From assembly GCF_900240995.1 (NCBI RefSeq), contig NZ_LT965953.1:1342044-1406043 (forward strand): a stretch of DNA of 64,000 nucleotides, in the 5' to 3' direction. The notes below the pieces were generated by a model. That model was not told the DNA's origin and did no database searches. It saw only the letters and a program-made list of their open reading frames with translations. The translations under genes were made by a program, and so were the position numbers. This stretch comes from Bacillus sp. Marseille-P3661 (GTDB taxonomy: Bacteria > Bacillota > Bacilli > Bacillales > Bacillaceae_J). Positions 1 through 9,840 of this stretch are shown here, piece by piece; position 1 is the first letter of the stretch; each line of letters starts with the position of its first letter.

Positions 1-1991
1 TACTTCGCCTCCTGCCAGCCCGGAACCAGTCGCTTTGCCGGAATATGATAAAAGCCACCCTTCAGATGCGCCGCAAAATTCACAGCATTCTTCACCACAC
101 CCACAAGCACAGACTCATCAAACGAAGATCGCCACTCCTCGGTCACACCCCGTGGCAAAATCCCTTCGCGCAGCAACTCCTCAGGACTAGACTCAATCAA
201 CCGATCCATAAACCTCTCCACTAGCTCGGTTGTATTCGGTAAAAACGGCAACGCTCCAACATTCACTTCACCAATGCTATGATAAAAGTCATGCTCCACA
301 TAGCTGCGATCATCTGAAAAAGGAAACAACACATACGCTCCATATGCATTCCGCTCATAATGCCCCGCTTCCTTCACAACCAATGCATCACGATAGCGGT
401 GCATCGTATTAATATCCTCCTCCATCGGACCCGGCAGCTTATAGCGATCGCCATAATCCGTTCCAGGCACCGCAAAATCAATCCGATATTTCGCATCAAA
501 AATATAATTATAGCGATAATCCTTGCCATTCTTCTGAATACTCAACATCGTGTCTGGCTTTTGCGAAACAGTCGGTAAGCCTTTATCTAATTTTTGATAA
601 TATAAAACAATTTCTTCCTTTGTAACCGGATGCCGAAAACGTCTGCGCGCTTCCTTCGTCTCATCCAACCGAACAACAAGTCCGTTCCGATTCAGTTTCA
701 CCAAGTCTTGCTCGATCGGCTCATACTTCTTCGCTAACAATTGCCCCAATTTCAAGAACGTCCAATATTCATATAGCGTCGCAACATCCTTCACAGACAT
801 TTTGTAAAAATCATGCTCCAACGCCAGGCCTCTCATAATCGTTAGAAAAATTTGATAAGCATCTTTATAACCAGGTGCCATTTGCATCACTAAACTTAAC
901 ACCGATCGATCCAACCGGCCAATTTCCTTCCAAAAAGGTTTGTTTAACATACCCATCAATTGCTTTTGCTGACTCCGAATAACAGCTAGTAAATGTTCAT
1001 CAGGCTTCCTAACATACACACCCTTCGTCTGCGTCAACTTCTGCAGCAGATCCTCCATTCGATCAACGATCCTTGCAACCATCCATTTCACAAACCGATT
1101 CTCAAGCGTATCAAAAGAAAGCCCCTTTTTAGCAGCCCAGCCTTTCACAGGCAGCATACTCCGACCCGCAAGCTGAATCCCATGCTCAACATCTTGAAAC
1201 ACATCATGTGCACGCTTTCGTAAATAGGCACGACCAACAGAATCAATCTTCTTCAACTGATTACCGCGCACTTGTCGATAGGTAGTCTGCAATTGATGAT
1301 GCGGCTGCCGCTCAATATGCTGCAACGCTTTTACCAAATCATCAAAATGACCTTGCAGCAATCGATAAAACTCCGCCGGCGACGGCTGTTCAACAAACGT
1401 CCTACCCGCTTTCAGGTACGTCTTTCGTAAAAAATCATAGGCCAAATTATAAATCTCTTCATTCACTTCCTGCAAAAGCTGCTGATAGTCCTCTTTATAA
1501 TCGAGCTTTGTCGGAAAAATCTCCAACTCCACCTCCAGCAATGCCTCCTCACCGCTACGAATCTCAAAAGCTGTAAGTCCGACCTCGTTTAAGAACCGTA
1601 GATTCCCACCCAGTATCTGCGTACCAGACCTTCCAATATGTGCAATGGCTTTCCGCAGGCTAGGATGTTCATGATAAAACGACAGCGGCTGACTCTTTAG
1701 CGAATGGATGATCACTTGGTAAATTCCATTTTCAAAAAAGATCGGTGAAAACGGCCCTTCTTCAAAGTCAGACAGCTCGCCTTTTTTGACATCAAAGACC
1801 TCTGCTTTATAGTCTTTATTGCTCTTTACCTTAAATATCATATCTTCAAATGAATTCAACGCCTTGTATTGTCTTAAACTCTCATACTTTTCATGAAAAG
1901 GCTTGCCTTTAATCGAAACAATCATGTCCTCCGTTTCAATCACAACCAATTCAACATCTTCAGAGCTATAACCAGAAGGATGTGAAACCAT
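1..1991 (-). CDS. McrC-like / DUF2357 restriction protein (3' end cut by window edge)
   Basis: Open reading frame on the minus strand running off the left edge, about 663 codons visible. The ATG at 1991 lies inside the 3' end of the upstream McrB-like gene (26-bp overlap), so the two are translationally coupled. The N-terminal part reads like the DUF2357 domain that accompanies McrB-type GTPases. Around residue 497 the motif IFDAKYRIDF gives the D-x-K core of a PD-(D/E)XK nuclease. In McrBC systems the McrB motor recruits McrC, which cleaves DNA carrying modified cytosine; here the recognised modification is unknown. The C-terminal end is missing, so completeness cannot be judged. Codons look visibly more GC-rich than in the following genes. 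Family call fairly firm; exact subtype (McrC proper versus DUF2357-only relative) uncertain. Confidence 0.8.
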   Translation of the reverse strand, partial: MVSHPSGYSSEDVELVVIETEDMIVSIKGKPFHEKYESLRQYKALNSFEDMIFKVKSNKDYKAEVFDVKKGELSDFEEGPFSPIFFENGIYQVIIHSLKSQPLSFYHEHPSLRKAIAHIGRSGTQILGGNLRFLNEVGLTAFEIRSGEEALLEVELEIFPTKLDYKEDYQQLLQEVNEEIYNLAYDFLRKTYLKAGRTFVEQPSPAEFYRLLQGHFDDLVKALQHIERQPHHQLQTTYRQVRGNQLKKIDSVGRAYLRKRAHDVFQDVEHGIQLAGRSMLPVKGWAAKKGLSFDTLENRFVKWMVARIVDRMEDLLQKLTQTKGVYVRKPDEHLLAVIRSQQKQLMGMLNKPFWKEIGRLDRSVLSLVMQMAPGYKDAYQIFLTIMRGLALEHDFYKMSVKDVATLYEYWTFLKLGQLLAKKYEPIEQDLVKLNRNGLVVRLDETKEARRRFRHPVTKEEIVLYYQKLDKGLPTVSQKPDTMLSIQKNGKDYRYNYIFDAKYRIDFAVPGTDYGDRYKLPGPMEEDINTMHRYRDALVVKEAGHYERNAYGAYVLFPFSDDRSYVEHDFYHSIGEVNVGALPFLPNTTELVERFMDRLIESSPEELLREGILPRGVTEEWRSSFDESVLVGVVKNAVNFAAHLKGGFYHIPAKRLVPGWQEAK

Positions 1992-3579
1992 CTTGTTCAA
2001 ACCTCCGACTCATTTCTGTAAGCTTCCTAGCTGTCTTAGGATAGGTGACTCTTTTATAAAAACCTTCGTCTCTAGTAGCATCAGCGTCAACCTCTTGATT
2101 TGTACAATAGCGGAATAGCTTTTTGAGAACGACTTCTGTTCGAATATCACTGCCATGAATTCTCGGTAAAATTTTCTGCATCAGCTGGAAATCAAAAGCA
2201 TCGTCCTCATTCAATAAACCGGACTGAGCATTGTAAATCATATAAAAACAAACCTCATCTCGAACACGATAGCCAACCTGTGCGCCAATATCTTGTAAAA
2301 TCACATTCACTGACATTAGTTTTTCCGTCACACTGTGAATCAACGTTTCATGCTCCGTAAATGCATCTTTTAAAAATAAATAAGAGCCTGCTAGTGCATC
2401 ATTTCCAACAGTGATCGACTGCATCTGGCCTTCTTGTAAAAATGAAAAGTTATCGAGCTGGATCCTATTAAACTCGATCGTATTGGCACGATCTAACACT
2501 TTTTTACTAAAAGGATGGGTGGTTTCATCCATATTAACGGTTCCAATAAAATAAACATTAGATGGTATCGTTAAGCCGCCGTCAACTTCTTTTTCAGATA
2601 AAAGTTGGGATGTAATGATCCGTCCGTTTTCCCACTTTCTACTTTCCATCACACTTAAAATATCACTAAAATAATACTCAACACGCGCAAGGTTCATTTC
2701 ATCTAAAAGTACAAAATACGGCTTGTCCTCGTCAGCTGCAGCTTTCATCAGGAATTCAGTTAATATCTCTTTCTTAAACTTCCCCTGAATATCGGTATAG
2801 CCAAGAAGATCTGAACTATCACTCCAATCTGGACGAACGGGAATTAACAAAAAGCGCCCATTTTCTCCAGTCGCTCCAATACTTTCAGAAAACCATTGCA
2901 CGATTTTCGTTTTTCCGGTACCGGAGATTCCGGAAAGAATAACAAATGGTTTGGTTTTAAGCGACAAGTAAAAATTGATGATGTCATCTTTTTCGTATGT
3001 AAAGCCCTTGGAAGTAATATAGCTATGTATATGGTCCATCAATTCTTGTTCGTTCATCATTGACGTCTCTTCAAACTCAATAGCACGTTCAATATGTTCT
3101 TGGACAACAGGTGACATGAGGTCTTTATATTGCGGATAAAACTTTTTCATAAAATCCTCAGAGACAGGATAGAAATAGCCTTGTTTCAAATTCCCATTTC
3201 GATCAAACGGTCCGGCATCCTCAGATCTCCATGGTGAAGGTATCGAGTCCTTTGGTATCCATTGCTCTAAGTCATAGTAATCTAGTTTGACCAAGTTCCC
3301 TTTTTCATTCCAATTCTCATCAGCTAATGACGCTGGCTTTTGTTCCACTTTTGCTTTTTCAGAAACAATACCAATCGATTTAATTTCAGGCTTACCATAG
3401 ACAATCACAACGTCGCCTACCTCAGCATTGGCCAGCTCACTATAGTGACCCACTTGATTCCCGATTTTATTTGTAAGTGGTGCCCACATAAAACCACCTT
3501 CACGTTGCGGTTTATATTTCTGCCCCATATTGACCCACCAAAATTTCATACTTTGAGTTTCTGGTTCAATGTGTTCCAT
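1966..3579 (-). CDS. mcrB: McrB-like AAA+ GTPase with N-terminal EVE/PUA-like domain
   Basis: 537-aa protein. Residues about 11-80 (KFWWVNMGQKY, then GDVVIVYG) resemble an EVE/PUA-like modified-base reader. The C-terminal half is the McrB AAA+ motor: Walker A GISGTGKTK near residue 218, Walker B FVLLDEMNLARVEYY near 295, and the McrB signature GTVNMDETTHPFSKKVLDRAN near 351. It should translocate or gate DNA for the downstream McrC-like nuclease, whose start overlaps its stop. I chose the ATG at 3579 because it is preceded by AAAGGGAGGTG at ideal spacing. The frame stays open to a GTG at 3669, but that start has no comparable ribosome site. Reader domain plus GTPase suggests recognition of modified foreign DNA; the modification is not deducible. 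Confidence 0.88.
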   Translation of the reverse strand: MEHIEPETQSMKFWWVNMGQKYKPQREGGFMWAPLTNKIGNQVGHYSELANAEVGDVVIVYGKPEIKSIGIVSEKAKVEQKPASLADENWNEKGNLVKLDYYDLEQWIPKDSIPSPWRSEDAGPFDRNGNLKQGYFYPVSEDFMKKFYPQYKDLMSPVVQEHIERAIEFEETSMMNEQELMDHIHSYITSKGFTYEKDDIINFYLSLKTKPFVILSGISGTGKTKIVQWFSESIGATGENGRFLLIPVRPDWSDSSDLLGYTDIQGKFKKEILTEFLMKAAADEDKPYFVLLDEMNLARVEYYFSDILSVMESRKWENGRIITSQLLSEKEVDGGLTIPSNVYFIGTVNMDETTHPFSKKVLDRANTIEFNRIQLDNFSFLQEGQMQSITVGNDALAGSYLFLKDAFTEHETLIHSVTEKLMSVNVILQDIGAQVGYRVRDEVCFYMIYNAQSGLLNEDDAFDFQLMQKILPRIHGSDIRTEVVLKKLFRYCTNQEVDADATRDEGFYKRVTYPKTARKLTEMSRRFEQDGFTSFWL

Positions 3580-4058
3580 GTTTACACCTCCCTTTGGAAC
3601 TAAATCTTTATCAACTAAACCTAGTGACTCGATCCATGAAAATAAATGGCCAACTCTCTTAACAGCCACACTTTCTAAGTCAGGTTCTCACCTAGAGAGT
3701 TACGAAAAATTGGACTATCAGCTGTTTAATAACCTCTCCTTTGGTTTTAACCTGTTCGGCCTTTATACCTGATAGTTTAAAATTAGATTAGATAACGGTA
3801 ACCTAAGTATTCTTTACGCAAGAAAACCGTTTTTATTTTCGGAGCTAGCATATTCTTTTAAGACTTTTTTATTAATAGCATTACCTTGTTGTTGACCAAG
3901 CAGCTGCCCACACGCTGCTACCTCACTAGGGGGTAAGATTAATTCCTTTCAAGATTTCTTATCTTATATTTATGGTTTTATTATAACAAAAGGAGGAAAT
4001 AATTACTTAAAGTCGAAGTTTTGTATTTTACTTAAGAATAGTAGGTGAAAAATAAATT
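3580..4058. other. Intergenic region with a possible gene remnant
   Basis: About 480 bp between mcrB and the next plus-strand gene. Two protein-like open stretches lie on the minus strand: the 30 in-frame codons upstream of the mcrB ATG, and roughly 44 codons at 3814-3948 (for example LPPSEVAACGQLLGQ) ending in TAA but with a TGA just upstream and no start. The second looks like the 3' scrap of a lost gene. No convincing RNA gene was seen. Confidence 0.3.
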
Positions 4059-4871
4059 ATGAGAGATGGAATTATTCAAAATTATTTAAATCAAATATAT
4101 GAGAAATATTGTTTAAATATCTTAGAAACTCCTATGGATAAGAACGGATTCAATAATTTATACAGATTAAATTTTTCAACATTTTTTGATGAGCTATTAT
4201 TTACAATACTTTATGAACCAGACCAATATAAAAAAATAATAAATAGAACAACAATCATTATGTTTCAAAACTTCAGGAACTTAGACGAGAGTGAAATAGA
4301 CTTTTTGTTTATCAAGTGTGAAGATATACCTAGAGATGAGATAGACTCATATTACGTTAACGATATTAAAGGTTATAAGCTTAGTAAAATTTCTCAACAA
4401 ATAATGAAACTGATAAATAAAAAGGTATCAAGACATTTGTCATCCTTGGATGATAATATACTCAATTCTTATCTGGAAGAATTAAAAATTAGCATCCAAA
4501 ACTTTGCTTATGATGTCTCTATTGAGGGAGATGACTATAATTTCTCTAACTATTGGGAAGAATTCTGTTATCAAATACAATATGGAGGTGGGTATCCTTT
4601 AGAAATTATCATTGATGATATAGAAAACCATTTAGAGTCAAAATTATATAATGCTCCAATGAGGGAATTAATGTTTTTGTATACGTACACTGATTATTTC
4701 ATCTATCAAGAATACGAACTTCAATCAGACTTCCCATTCCCTCCAAAAAGCGAAATGATAGACAATATTATTACACTTATGGTAGATGAAATAAAAAATG
4801 TAGCAGCCTATTGTTATGTTCCTGATTTTTCCAGCGGAGAAGGTTGGGAAGATGAATATGATGAAGAATGA
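4059..4871 (+). CDS. Hypothetical protein, 270 aa
   Basis: Not recognised. It is an AT-rich, acidic, largely helical-looking protein with no signal peptide, membrane segment or metal motif. Its C-terminus is a short acidic tail (GEGWEDEYDEE). A GGTGA lies about 11 nt before the ATG, a rather long spacing. It is a lone plus-strand gene between mcrB and the pentad-repeat gene, convergent with the latter, and its very low GC content suits recently acquired DNA. Its position in a defence island hints at a defence or anti-element role, but nothing in the sequence supports a specific function. Confidence 0.65.
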   Translation: MRDGIIQNYLNQIYEKYCLNILETPMDKNGFNNLYRLNFSTFFDELLFTILYEPDQYKKIINRTTIIMFQNFRNLDESEIDFLFIKCEDIPRDEIDSYYVNDIKGYKLSKISQQIMKLINKKVSRHLSSLDDNILNSYLEELKISIQNFAYDVSIEGDDYNFSNYWEEFCYQIQYGGGYPLEIIIDDIENHLESKLYNAPMRELMFLYTYTDYFIYQEYELQSDFPFPPKSEMIDNIITLMVDEIKNVAAYCYVPDFSSGEGWEDEYDEE

Positions 4872-4930
4872 GCCCAATATTCTTCACCATAAAAAAATAA
4901 TACTAAATTAAAGGAACTTCTAGGAGAAAA

Positions 4931-4974
4931 GTGCCTGCCCCCTCTAACGCTTTACCTCACTGGGGGTCAGGCAC
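4931..4974. terminator. Inverted repeat between convergent genes
   Basis: GTGCCTG-CCCCC at 4931-4942 pairs with GGGGGTCAGGCAC at 4962-4974 (one bulged A), with a 19-nt loop. It sits between the convergent stops at 4871 and 4987. It resembles the GGTGCCTGACCCC palindromes I recall as dispersed in Bacillus genomes. It may work as a bidirectional terminator, although no long T-run follows. Confidence 0.5.
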
Positions 4975-4984
4975 CAAGGTCCGC

Positions 4985-6712
4985 TTACCAATAATCTTTT
5001 TCAATCCAGTCATGAACAATAGTTAAGAATTTATTCAATAATACTTCTGTTTTAGCGCTATCTACATATCCTTGATGAATCGCTTCGTTACCATCTAAGC
5101 GAATCGAATTTAGAATTTCAAATTCTTTTAGTGATAATAGTTTTTTTTCATTCAAATCGGTTAGTCTATTAAATTGGCTATCATTAAGGTCGTTAATTTT
5201 TTTTACTAAAAACCTTTCTTTTGAAAATAATTCTGCTGCTGTTCTTATATGTGCCATTGCTGCTATATAATCATAAAATCTCATAGCTTTTTTTGCACTT
5301 TCAATTCTCAATAATATATCTTTTATTCCTTCACTATAAATAATTTTTTGGCCATTTTGTCTAAGATGATTATTCTCTATATAACTATCTATATATTGGT
5401 TATACTCTCCACTTTGATTATAACCCTGTCTATCAAAGCCGCTATTATCAAAGCCTCGTTTATTATATCCTTCAATATCAAATCCATTTTTATCAAAACC
5501 CTCTTCGTTATAACCCTTTCGATTGTACCCTTCTTTATCATAGCCTTCTTTATTATAGCCACTATGGTCATAGCCATCACGGTCATAACCATCTTTATTA
5601 TAGCCATTTTTATCGCAGCCTTCATGATCATAACCCTCTTTATTATAACCATAAACATCATAACCTAACGAATTAAAGCCCTCTCGATCATAGCCCTCAA
5701 TGTTATATCCCTCTTTGTTATAACCCTGGCGATTATAACCTTCTCGATTATAACCTTCTTGATCATAGCCTCCACGGTTATAGCCTTCTAAATCTAATCC
5801 GTATTGATTAAACCCATCAACACCAAAACCATTATTATCAAAGTAGGTGCCATTTTTATTTAGTCCTTCTTGATTAAAACCTTTAATATCAAATCCTTCT
5901 ATGTTATATCCATATTTATTATAACCACTCTTACTGTAACCGTTTATGTTATATCCTAATTCATCATATACCGTACCATTTTTATGGAGCCCCATTTTAT
6001 TAAATCCTAGGTTATCATATCCATCCTTGTTATAGCCTTGTTTATTAAAGCCTTCTCGATCATAACCTTTACTGTTATAACCTTCTTTGTTATAGCCTTC
6101 TCGATTGTAGCCATTCCTGTCATATCCATATCTGTTATAGCCTTCCCGATTATAACCTTCTCGATCTAATCCTAAATAGTTAAAACCTTCCTTGTTAAAA
6201 CCTTCCTTGTTAAAACCTTTTTTGTTATATCCTATCAAATTAAAACCATCTTTATCGTAGCCATCTTTATCGTAGCCATTCCTGCTATATCCATATCTGT
6301 TATAGCCTTCCCGATTATAACCTTCTCGATCTAATCCTAAATAGTTAAAACCTTCCTTATTATAACCTTCCTTGTCAAACCCTTTTTTGTTATAACCTAA
6401 CAAATTAAAACCATCTTTATCATAGCCATTCCTGTCATATCCATTTTTGTTATAGCCTTCCCGATTATAACCTTCTCGATCTAATCCTTGATAGTTAAAA
6501 CCTTTCTTATCATAGCCATCCTTATCATAAACACTTTTATTTATGGTATTTTCTTTATTGTAATTAGCAGGGGCCCCATGGCATTTATTACATCTGAGAC
6601 TTTCACCATCGTTAAGAAAGTTTCCACAATCTAAGCACTTAAATTTTTGTTTACCATAATGTTTATTATGTTCATGTTTGCTTTCTTTTTTCTTAAAAAA
6701 GTTTTTAAACAT
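4985..6712 (-). CDS. Zinc-ribbon protein with ~75 G-[YF]-[ND]-x-x pentad repeats and C-terminal DUF4145-like domain
   Basis: 575 aa in three parts. Residues 1-60 are basic and contain a zinc ribbon, C26-x2-C29-x11-C41-x2-C44. Residues about 61-435 are an almost uninterrupted array of pentads of the form G-Y/F-N/D-x-x ([15 protein letters not shown]), broken only by two GT-containing spacers. Residues about 436-575 are helical, with a [10 protein letters not shown] motif resembling DUF4145/HEPN-like domains. The array differs from the classical A-[DN]-L-x-x pentapeptide repeat but has the same period, so a regular solenoid is plausible. Near the 5' end, 150-165-bp blocks are almost identical, pointing to recent expansion. 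The start has a good ribosome site (GGGAGGTACT). Function unknown; a scaffold or nucleic-acid binder is a guess. Confidence 0.85.
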   Translation of the reverse strand: MFKNFFKKKESKHEHNKHYGKQKFKCLDCGNFLNDGESLRCNKCHGAPANYNKENTINKSVYDKDGYDKKGFNYQGLDREGYNREGYNKNGYDRNGYDKDGFNLLGYNKKGFDKEGYNKEGFNYLGLDREGYNREGYNRYGYSRNGYDKDGYDKDGFNLIGYNKKGFNKEGFNKEGFNYLGLDREGYNREGYNRYGYDRNGYNREGYNKEGYNSKGYDREGFNKQGYNKDGYDNLGFNKMGLHKNGTVYDELGYNINGYSKSGYNKYGYNIEGFDIKGFNQEGLNKNGTYFDNNGFGVDGFNQYGLDLEGYNRGGYDQEGYNREGYNRQGYNKEGYNIEGYDREGFNSLGYDVYGYNKEGYDHEGCDKNGYNKDGYDRDGYDHSGYNKEGYDKEGYNRKGYNEEGFDKNGFDIEGYNKRGFDNSGFDRQGYNQSGEYNQYIDSYIENNHLRQNGQKIIYSEGIKDILLRIESAKKAMRFYDYIAAMAHIRTAAELFSKERFLVKKINDLNDSQFNRLTDLNEKKLLSLKEFEILNSIRLDGNEAIHQGYVDSAKTEVLLNKFLTIVHDWIEKDYW

Positions 6713-6751
6713 AGTACCTCCCTTTATAAAGCAAAATTTTCTTCCAAAGAC

Positions 6752-7288
6752 TCACGTATTCTAGAATTTCATTAACACCAAAAAGTAGACTCACCACTGA
6801 TAATCGTTATCACTGGTAGAAATATTTATTTTTTACAGGAGGGTGCTATCCAAACGAGCAAACTGGATATGTTTGGAGTTTATGTGTAAAACCCTGCGTT
6901 TCATTATCCATACAGCTCACGGACACTTACCCTTACATGTCTCACCGGTTGGTCCATACATTCCTGCGTATGCACGAGGTGGAGGTCGGATATGCTCCTA
7001 TACTGGGGCATTTGTCCGAATGAAATAAATATGCTCTGACTCTGCTCTATTGGTGTTTGTCAATTGATTAACTTGAGGTCAGAAGTTTTAAACTGATAGT
7101 TTATGCAACCTGTAATATTTTTCTGGGTACCCCTTGCAATAATTTTGAACCATCAAAATGGCAATGCTTTTGTCCGATGACAAAAAACACGTAGTAATTT
7201 ATGACGCAAGGTAATCAAAGACTGCTGTCTCATTAAAGGTCTATTAAGGCAATTGGTTTTTCAACCCTCAAATATCATCATTACTGAA
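6752..7288 (-). mobile_element. Internally deleted IS110-family remnant (same element as at 13.2-15.0 kb)
   Basis: About 540 bp aligning with both ends of the complete IS110-type element further right. The left ends share CTCACGTATTCT. The long non-coding end is conserved in blocks, for example TATAGGAGCATATCCGACC on the minus strand. The last ~50 codons of the transposase remain (minus-strand stop at 7101-7103). The sequence then jumps at about 7248 to the other element end (TCAACCCTCAAAT). No functional transposase remains. It lies between the pentad-repeat gene and helD. Confidence 0.8.
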
Positions 7289-7291
7289 ATA

Positions 7292-9610
7292 CTATAATAT
7301 ATCATCAAAAACGGAAATTTCTTTAGGATTATGTGGGATAAGCCCTTCCAGCAATGATGAAGGAGTATCCTGATAAAAAACCTTTACTTCTTGCTGAGCA
7401 CGAGTCAAAAGTACATACAGCAAACGTGAATGTAAATCATCCTTTGGAAAACTTTCTGCATTTATATTTAATAGGATTACAGCATCGAATTCCATTCCTT
7501 TGCAATGATAGGACGCCAGCACCGATATAGACTTATTTACAACTTCCTGCTCGGGGCTAATATAAACGACGTCTCGTTTGTTATATTCTTGTGTAAGATA
7601 TTCCGCTACTTTTCTAGCTTTTTGTTCATCCTTATGAATTAAGGCAATTCTTTTATATTTCTTTTTCCATTCTTTAATAGTATGAATGATATTATCTAAG
7701 AGGTCTCTTCCTGACGTAACTTCCACAAAATTCACTTTTTCTCCCGATCTATTTAAAGGAATAATAGGAGAATGTAATAGATTGTTTTGGTTACTAAGTA
7801 CAGTATTAGCTGCATCAATAATTTCTTTTGTTGAGCGATAACTAGTGTCTAAAGTCAGTATCTCGTTTTTATCCAATTTAAATACAGTATTATTTAGTTC
7901 ATCCCAGTCATATTGACCGTATTTCATGAAAATAGATTGATCTTTATCACCTAAAAGAGTCATTGTTTTTGTAATTTTCTTTAAAGCGGCAAAATGAATA
8001 AAACATAGATCTTGAGCTTCATCAATCACAATATGTGAATACTCCGCAGGTTTATCATATAATAAAAGATAAATATAGAACAGCGGTGCTAAATCAAAAT
8101 AGGTTACCTTATTTAACTTATAATTTGAAAATAGATCTGGTATGCCGGGGGCAAGCTCATGCTTAAAAGCATTTAATACTTCAAAAGATAAGACTTGTTT
8201 ATATATATCTAATAAACTTGGACCTTTCATATTCTTCTTCCAATTATCCAACTCTAACTTAAAAATTGTACGAATCTTTTGTACTTTATACTTTGTTATT
8301 TCCTGCATTTTAACTTTTAATGCAGTAAGCTCATCCTGTTTTAATCCAGTGTCTATCAAAAATGTTTGATTAACAAATTCAAGCTGTTGCTCTAAATCTT
8401 TTACTCTTTCTTCTAGTACTCTTTTAATGTGATTCTCTACATGCACAAGAAAACGCTCAATTCTCTTCTTAAACGGCAAATACTTATAACCCTCATAAAT
8501 GCTGAGTAAAGTCTCTTTATCTAGTTCCACGTCTAATATAACAACCGGTTTGATAAGGTTTTCATACTGTGTAATAAGATCTGAAATAAATATATCTAAA
8601 AGTATCGCAAACGACTCAGATCCTTTGAATTTAATAATTTTTCTTGCATTGTTATCACCGTTTAGAAAAAGCAAGTCCTCAAAATATTTATTAATTGTTA
8701 GATCAAATTTAACCGACTTTAGTGCAGGTTTGATAAAATCTAGAATTAGTTCTTGAACGGTGGAATGTTTAATCCCTTCTAAACTTAGATCAGGTAATAA
8801 GTCCTTAACAGAACTAATAAAAAGATTAGAAGGACCGAGAACTACAACTTTCTCAGGACTTATATTTTTATTGTTATATAGCAAGTATGATAAACGGTGC
8901 AATGCAATCGATGATTTGCCTGAGCCAGCAACACCTTGAATAATAACGTTTAGATCAATCGGTTGTCTTATTGCTTTATTTTGTTCTGCTTGAATTGTGG
9001 CAATAATTTCTTTTAAGTAGCCCGTTGTCTCACTATTTTCGATAATTTCTTTTAGAAAGTCATCTGTTATAGTGAGTTGATCTCCTAATTCCGTAATTGT
9101 TTTATTTAATTCACTGTCAGTTTCAGCAACCTGTTGGATGATTTTGATAAGTTTTTGATCTTTTATCGTATATTCTTTTTTTCTAAGAACATCAACTGTA
9201 TATTTATAAACTTTTTTCAACTTTTCATCATTCACAGTATACCTTTGAGTAGATGCACCCGGGGTGAAATTGTAAAAAACTGAAGCAATTGGCATCCGCC
9301 AATCCACAACTACAACGTTTTCATTATTATCCTTAATCCCTTGTTTCCCTATATAATAATTTTCTATATCACCGTCTTCAGAGACTATTTCAAAACTACC
9401 AAAGTAAGGATTTTTTTCAGCACGTTCAAGCAATTTGCTATCCTGTTTTCCACGCTGATATGTGACTTCATCCCCTAAAGAATAATTTCCACTATTAAAT
9501 TTATTTTTTTGTCTTGTTATTAACTCCCAAACATAATAGGATTGGTTTTTTATTCTTTCTATTGTATTATAAAGTAACTTTTGCTCCTTTTTTAATTCAC
9601 TTTTGTTCAT
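7292..9610 (-). CDS. helD: HelD-like SF1 helicase / RNA polymerase-recycling ATPase
   Basis: 772 aa, close to the B. subtilis HelD length (~774). The N-terminal part is a coiled coil followed by PYFGSFEI and VVVDWRMPIASVFY, typical of HelD. SF1 motifs follow: Walker A QGVAGSGKSSIALHR (about 225-239), DEAQD in HIVIDEAQDLCF, LDTSYRST, and the C-terminal LLYVLLTRAQQ. HelD proteins bind RNA polymerase, enter its channels and free stalled or inactive enzyme using ATP. This copy is monocistronic and sits next to an IS remnant inside the island, so it may be an extra paralogue rather than the housekeeping copy. A general DNA-repair helicase is less likely given the HelD-specific N-terminus. Confidence 0.88.
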   Translation of the reverse strand: MNKSELKKEQKLLYNTIERIKNQSYYVWELITRQKNKFNSGNYSLGDEVTYQRGKQDSKLLERAEKNPYFGSFEIVSEDGDIENYYIGKQGIKDNNENVVVVDWRMPIASVFYNFTPGASTQRYTVNDEKLKKVYKYTVDVLRKKEYTIKDQKLIKIIQQVAETDSELNKTITELGDQLTITDDFLKEIIENSETTGYLKEIIATIQAEQNKAIRQPIDLNVIIQGVAGSGKSSIALHRLSYLLYNNKNISPEKVVVLGPSNLFISSVKDLLPDLSLEGIKHSTVQELILDFIKPALKSVKFDLTINKYFEDLLFLNGDNNARKIIKFKGSESFAILLDIFISDLITQYENLIKPVVILDVELDKETLLSIYEGYKYLPFKKRIERFLVHVENHIKRVLEERVKDLEQQLEFVNQTFLIDTGLKQDELTALKVKMQEITKYKVQKIRTIFKLELDNWKKNMKGPSLLDIYKQVLSFEVLNAFKHELAPGIPDLFSNYKLNKVTYFDLAPLFYIYLLLYDKPAEYSHIVIDEAQDLCFIHFAALKKITKTMTLLGDKDQSIFMKYGQYDWDELNNTVFKLDKNEILTLDTSYRSTKEIIDAANTVLSNQNNLLHSPIIPLNRSGEKVNFVEVTSGRDLLDNIIHTIKEWKKKYKRIALIHKDEQKARKVAEYLTQEYNKRDVVYISPEQEVVNKSISVLASYHCKGMEFDAVILLNINAESFPKDDLHSRLLYVLLTRAQQEVKVFYQDTPSSLLEGLIPHNPKEISVFDDIL

Positions 9611-9840
9611 CTGGCAGGTTCCCCTTTTATTAATAATAGTACAATTATTTTTTATTAAATTTAAATTTTAATTATTTGGCAAAATAATACTAATAATTTT
9701 ATAATAGCATAGGAAATAATATGCATCATAATTTTATATTAGAAATAGTTATACAAATCTGATTATTCTAACCGGACAGGTCGTGATTAATAATAGCTTT
9801 ATTACCAGAAAGGAACAACATAAATTCAGATTCCTATAAG

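Noticed and set aside
230-1223. Plus-strand ORFs over the first 1.2 kb
   Set aside because: Histidine/isoleucine-rich shadows of the long minus-strand McrC-like frame, without ribosome sites.
3580-3669. mcrB start at the upstream GTG (3669)
   Set aside because: The ATG at 3579 has a near-perfect ribosome site at ideal spacing, whereas the GTG has none.
5348-5668. Open frames on both strands inside the pentad-repeat gene
   Set aside because: They are by-products of the repeated DNA: low-complexity isoleucine- or methionine-rich translations with no ribosome site, fully inside a well-supported gene.
5440-6500. CRISPR-like regularly repeated DNA
   Set aside because: The period is 15 bp with no unique spacers, and it encodes an intact repeat protein in one frame.
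6843-7028. Short plus-strand ORF of 61 codons
   Set aside because: It lies in the conserved non-coding end of the IS110 remnant, is antisense to the candidate RNA, and is not preserved as a frame in the complete copy.
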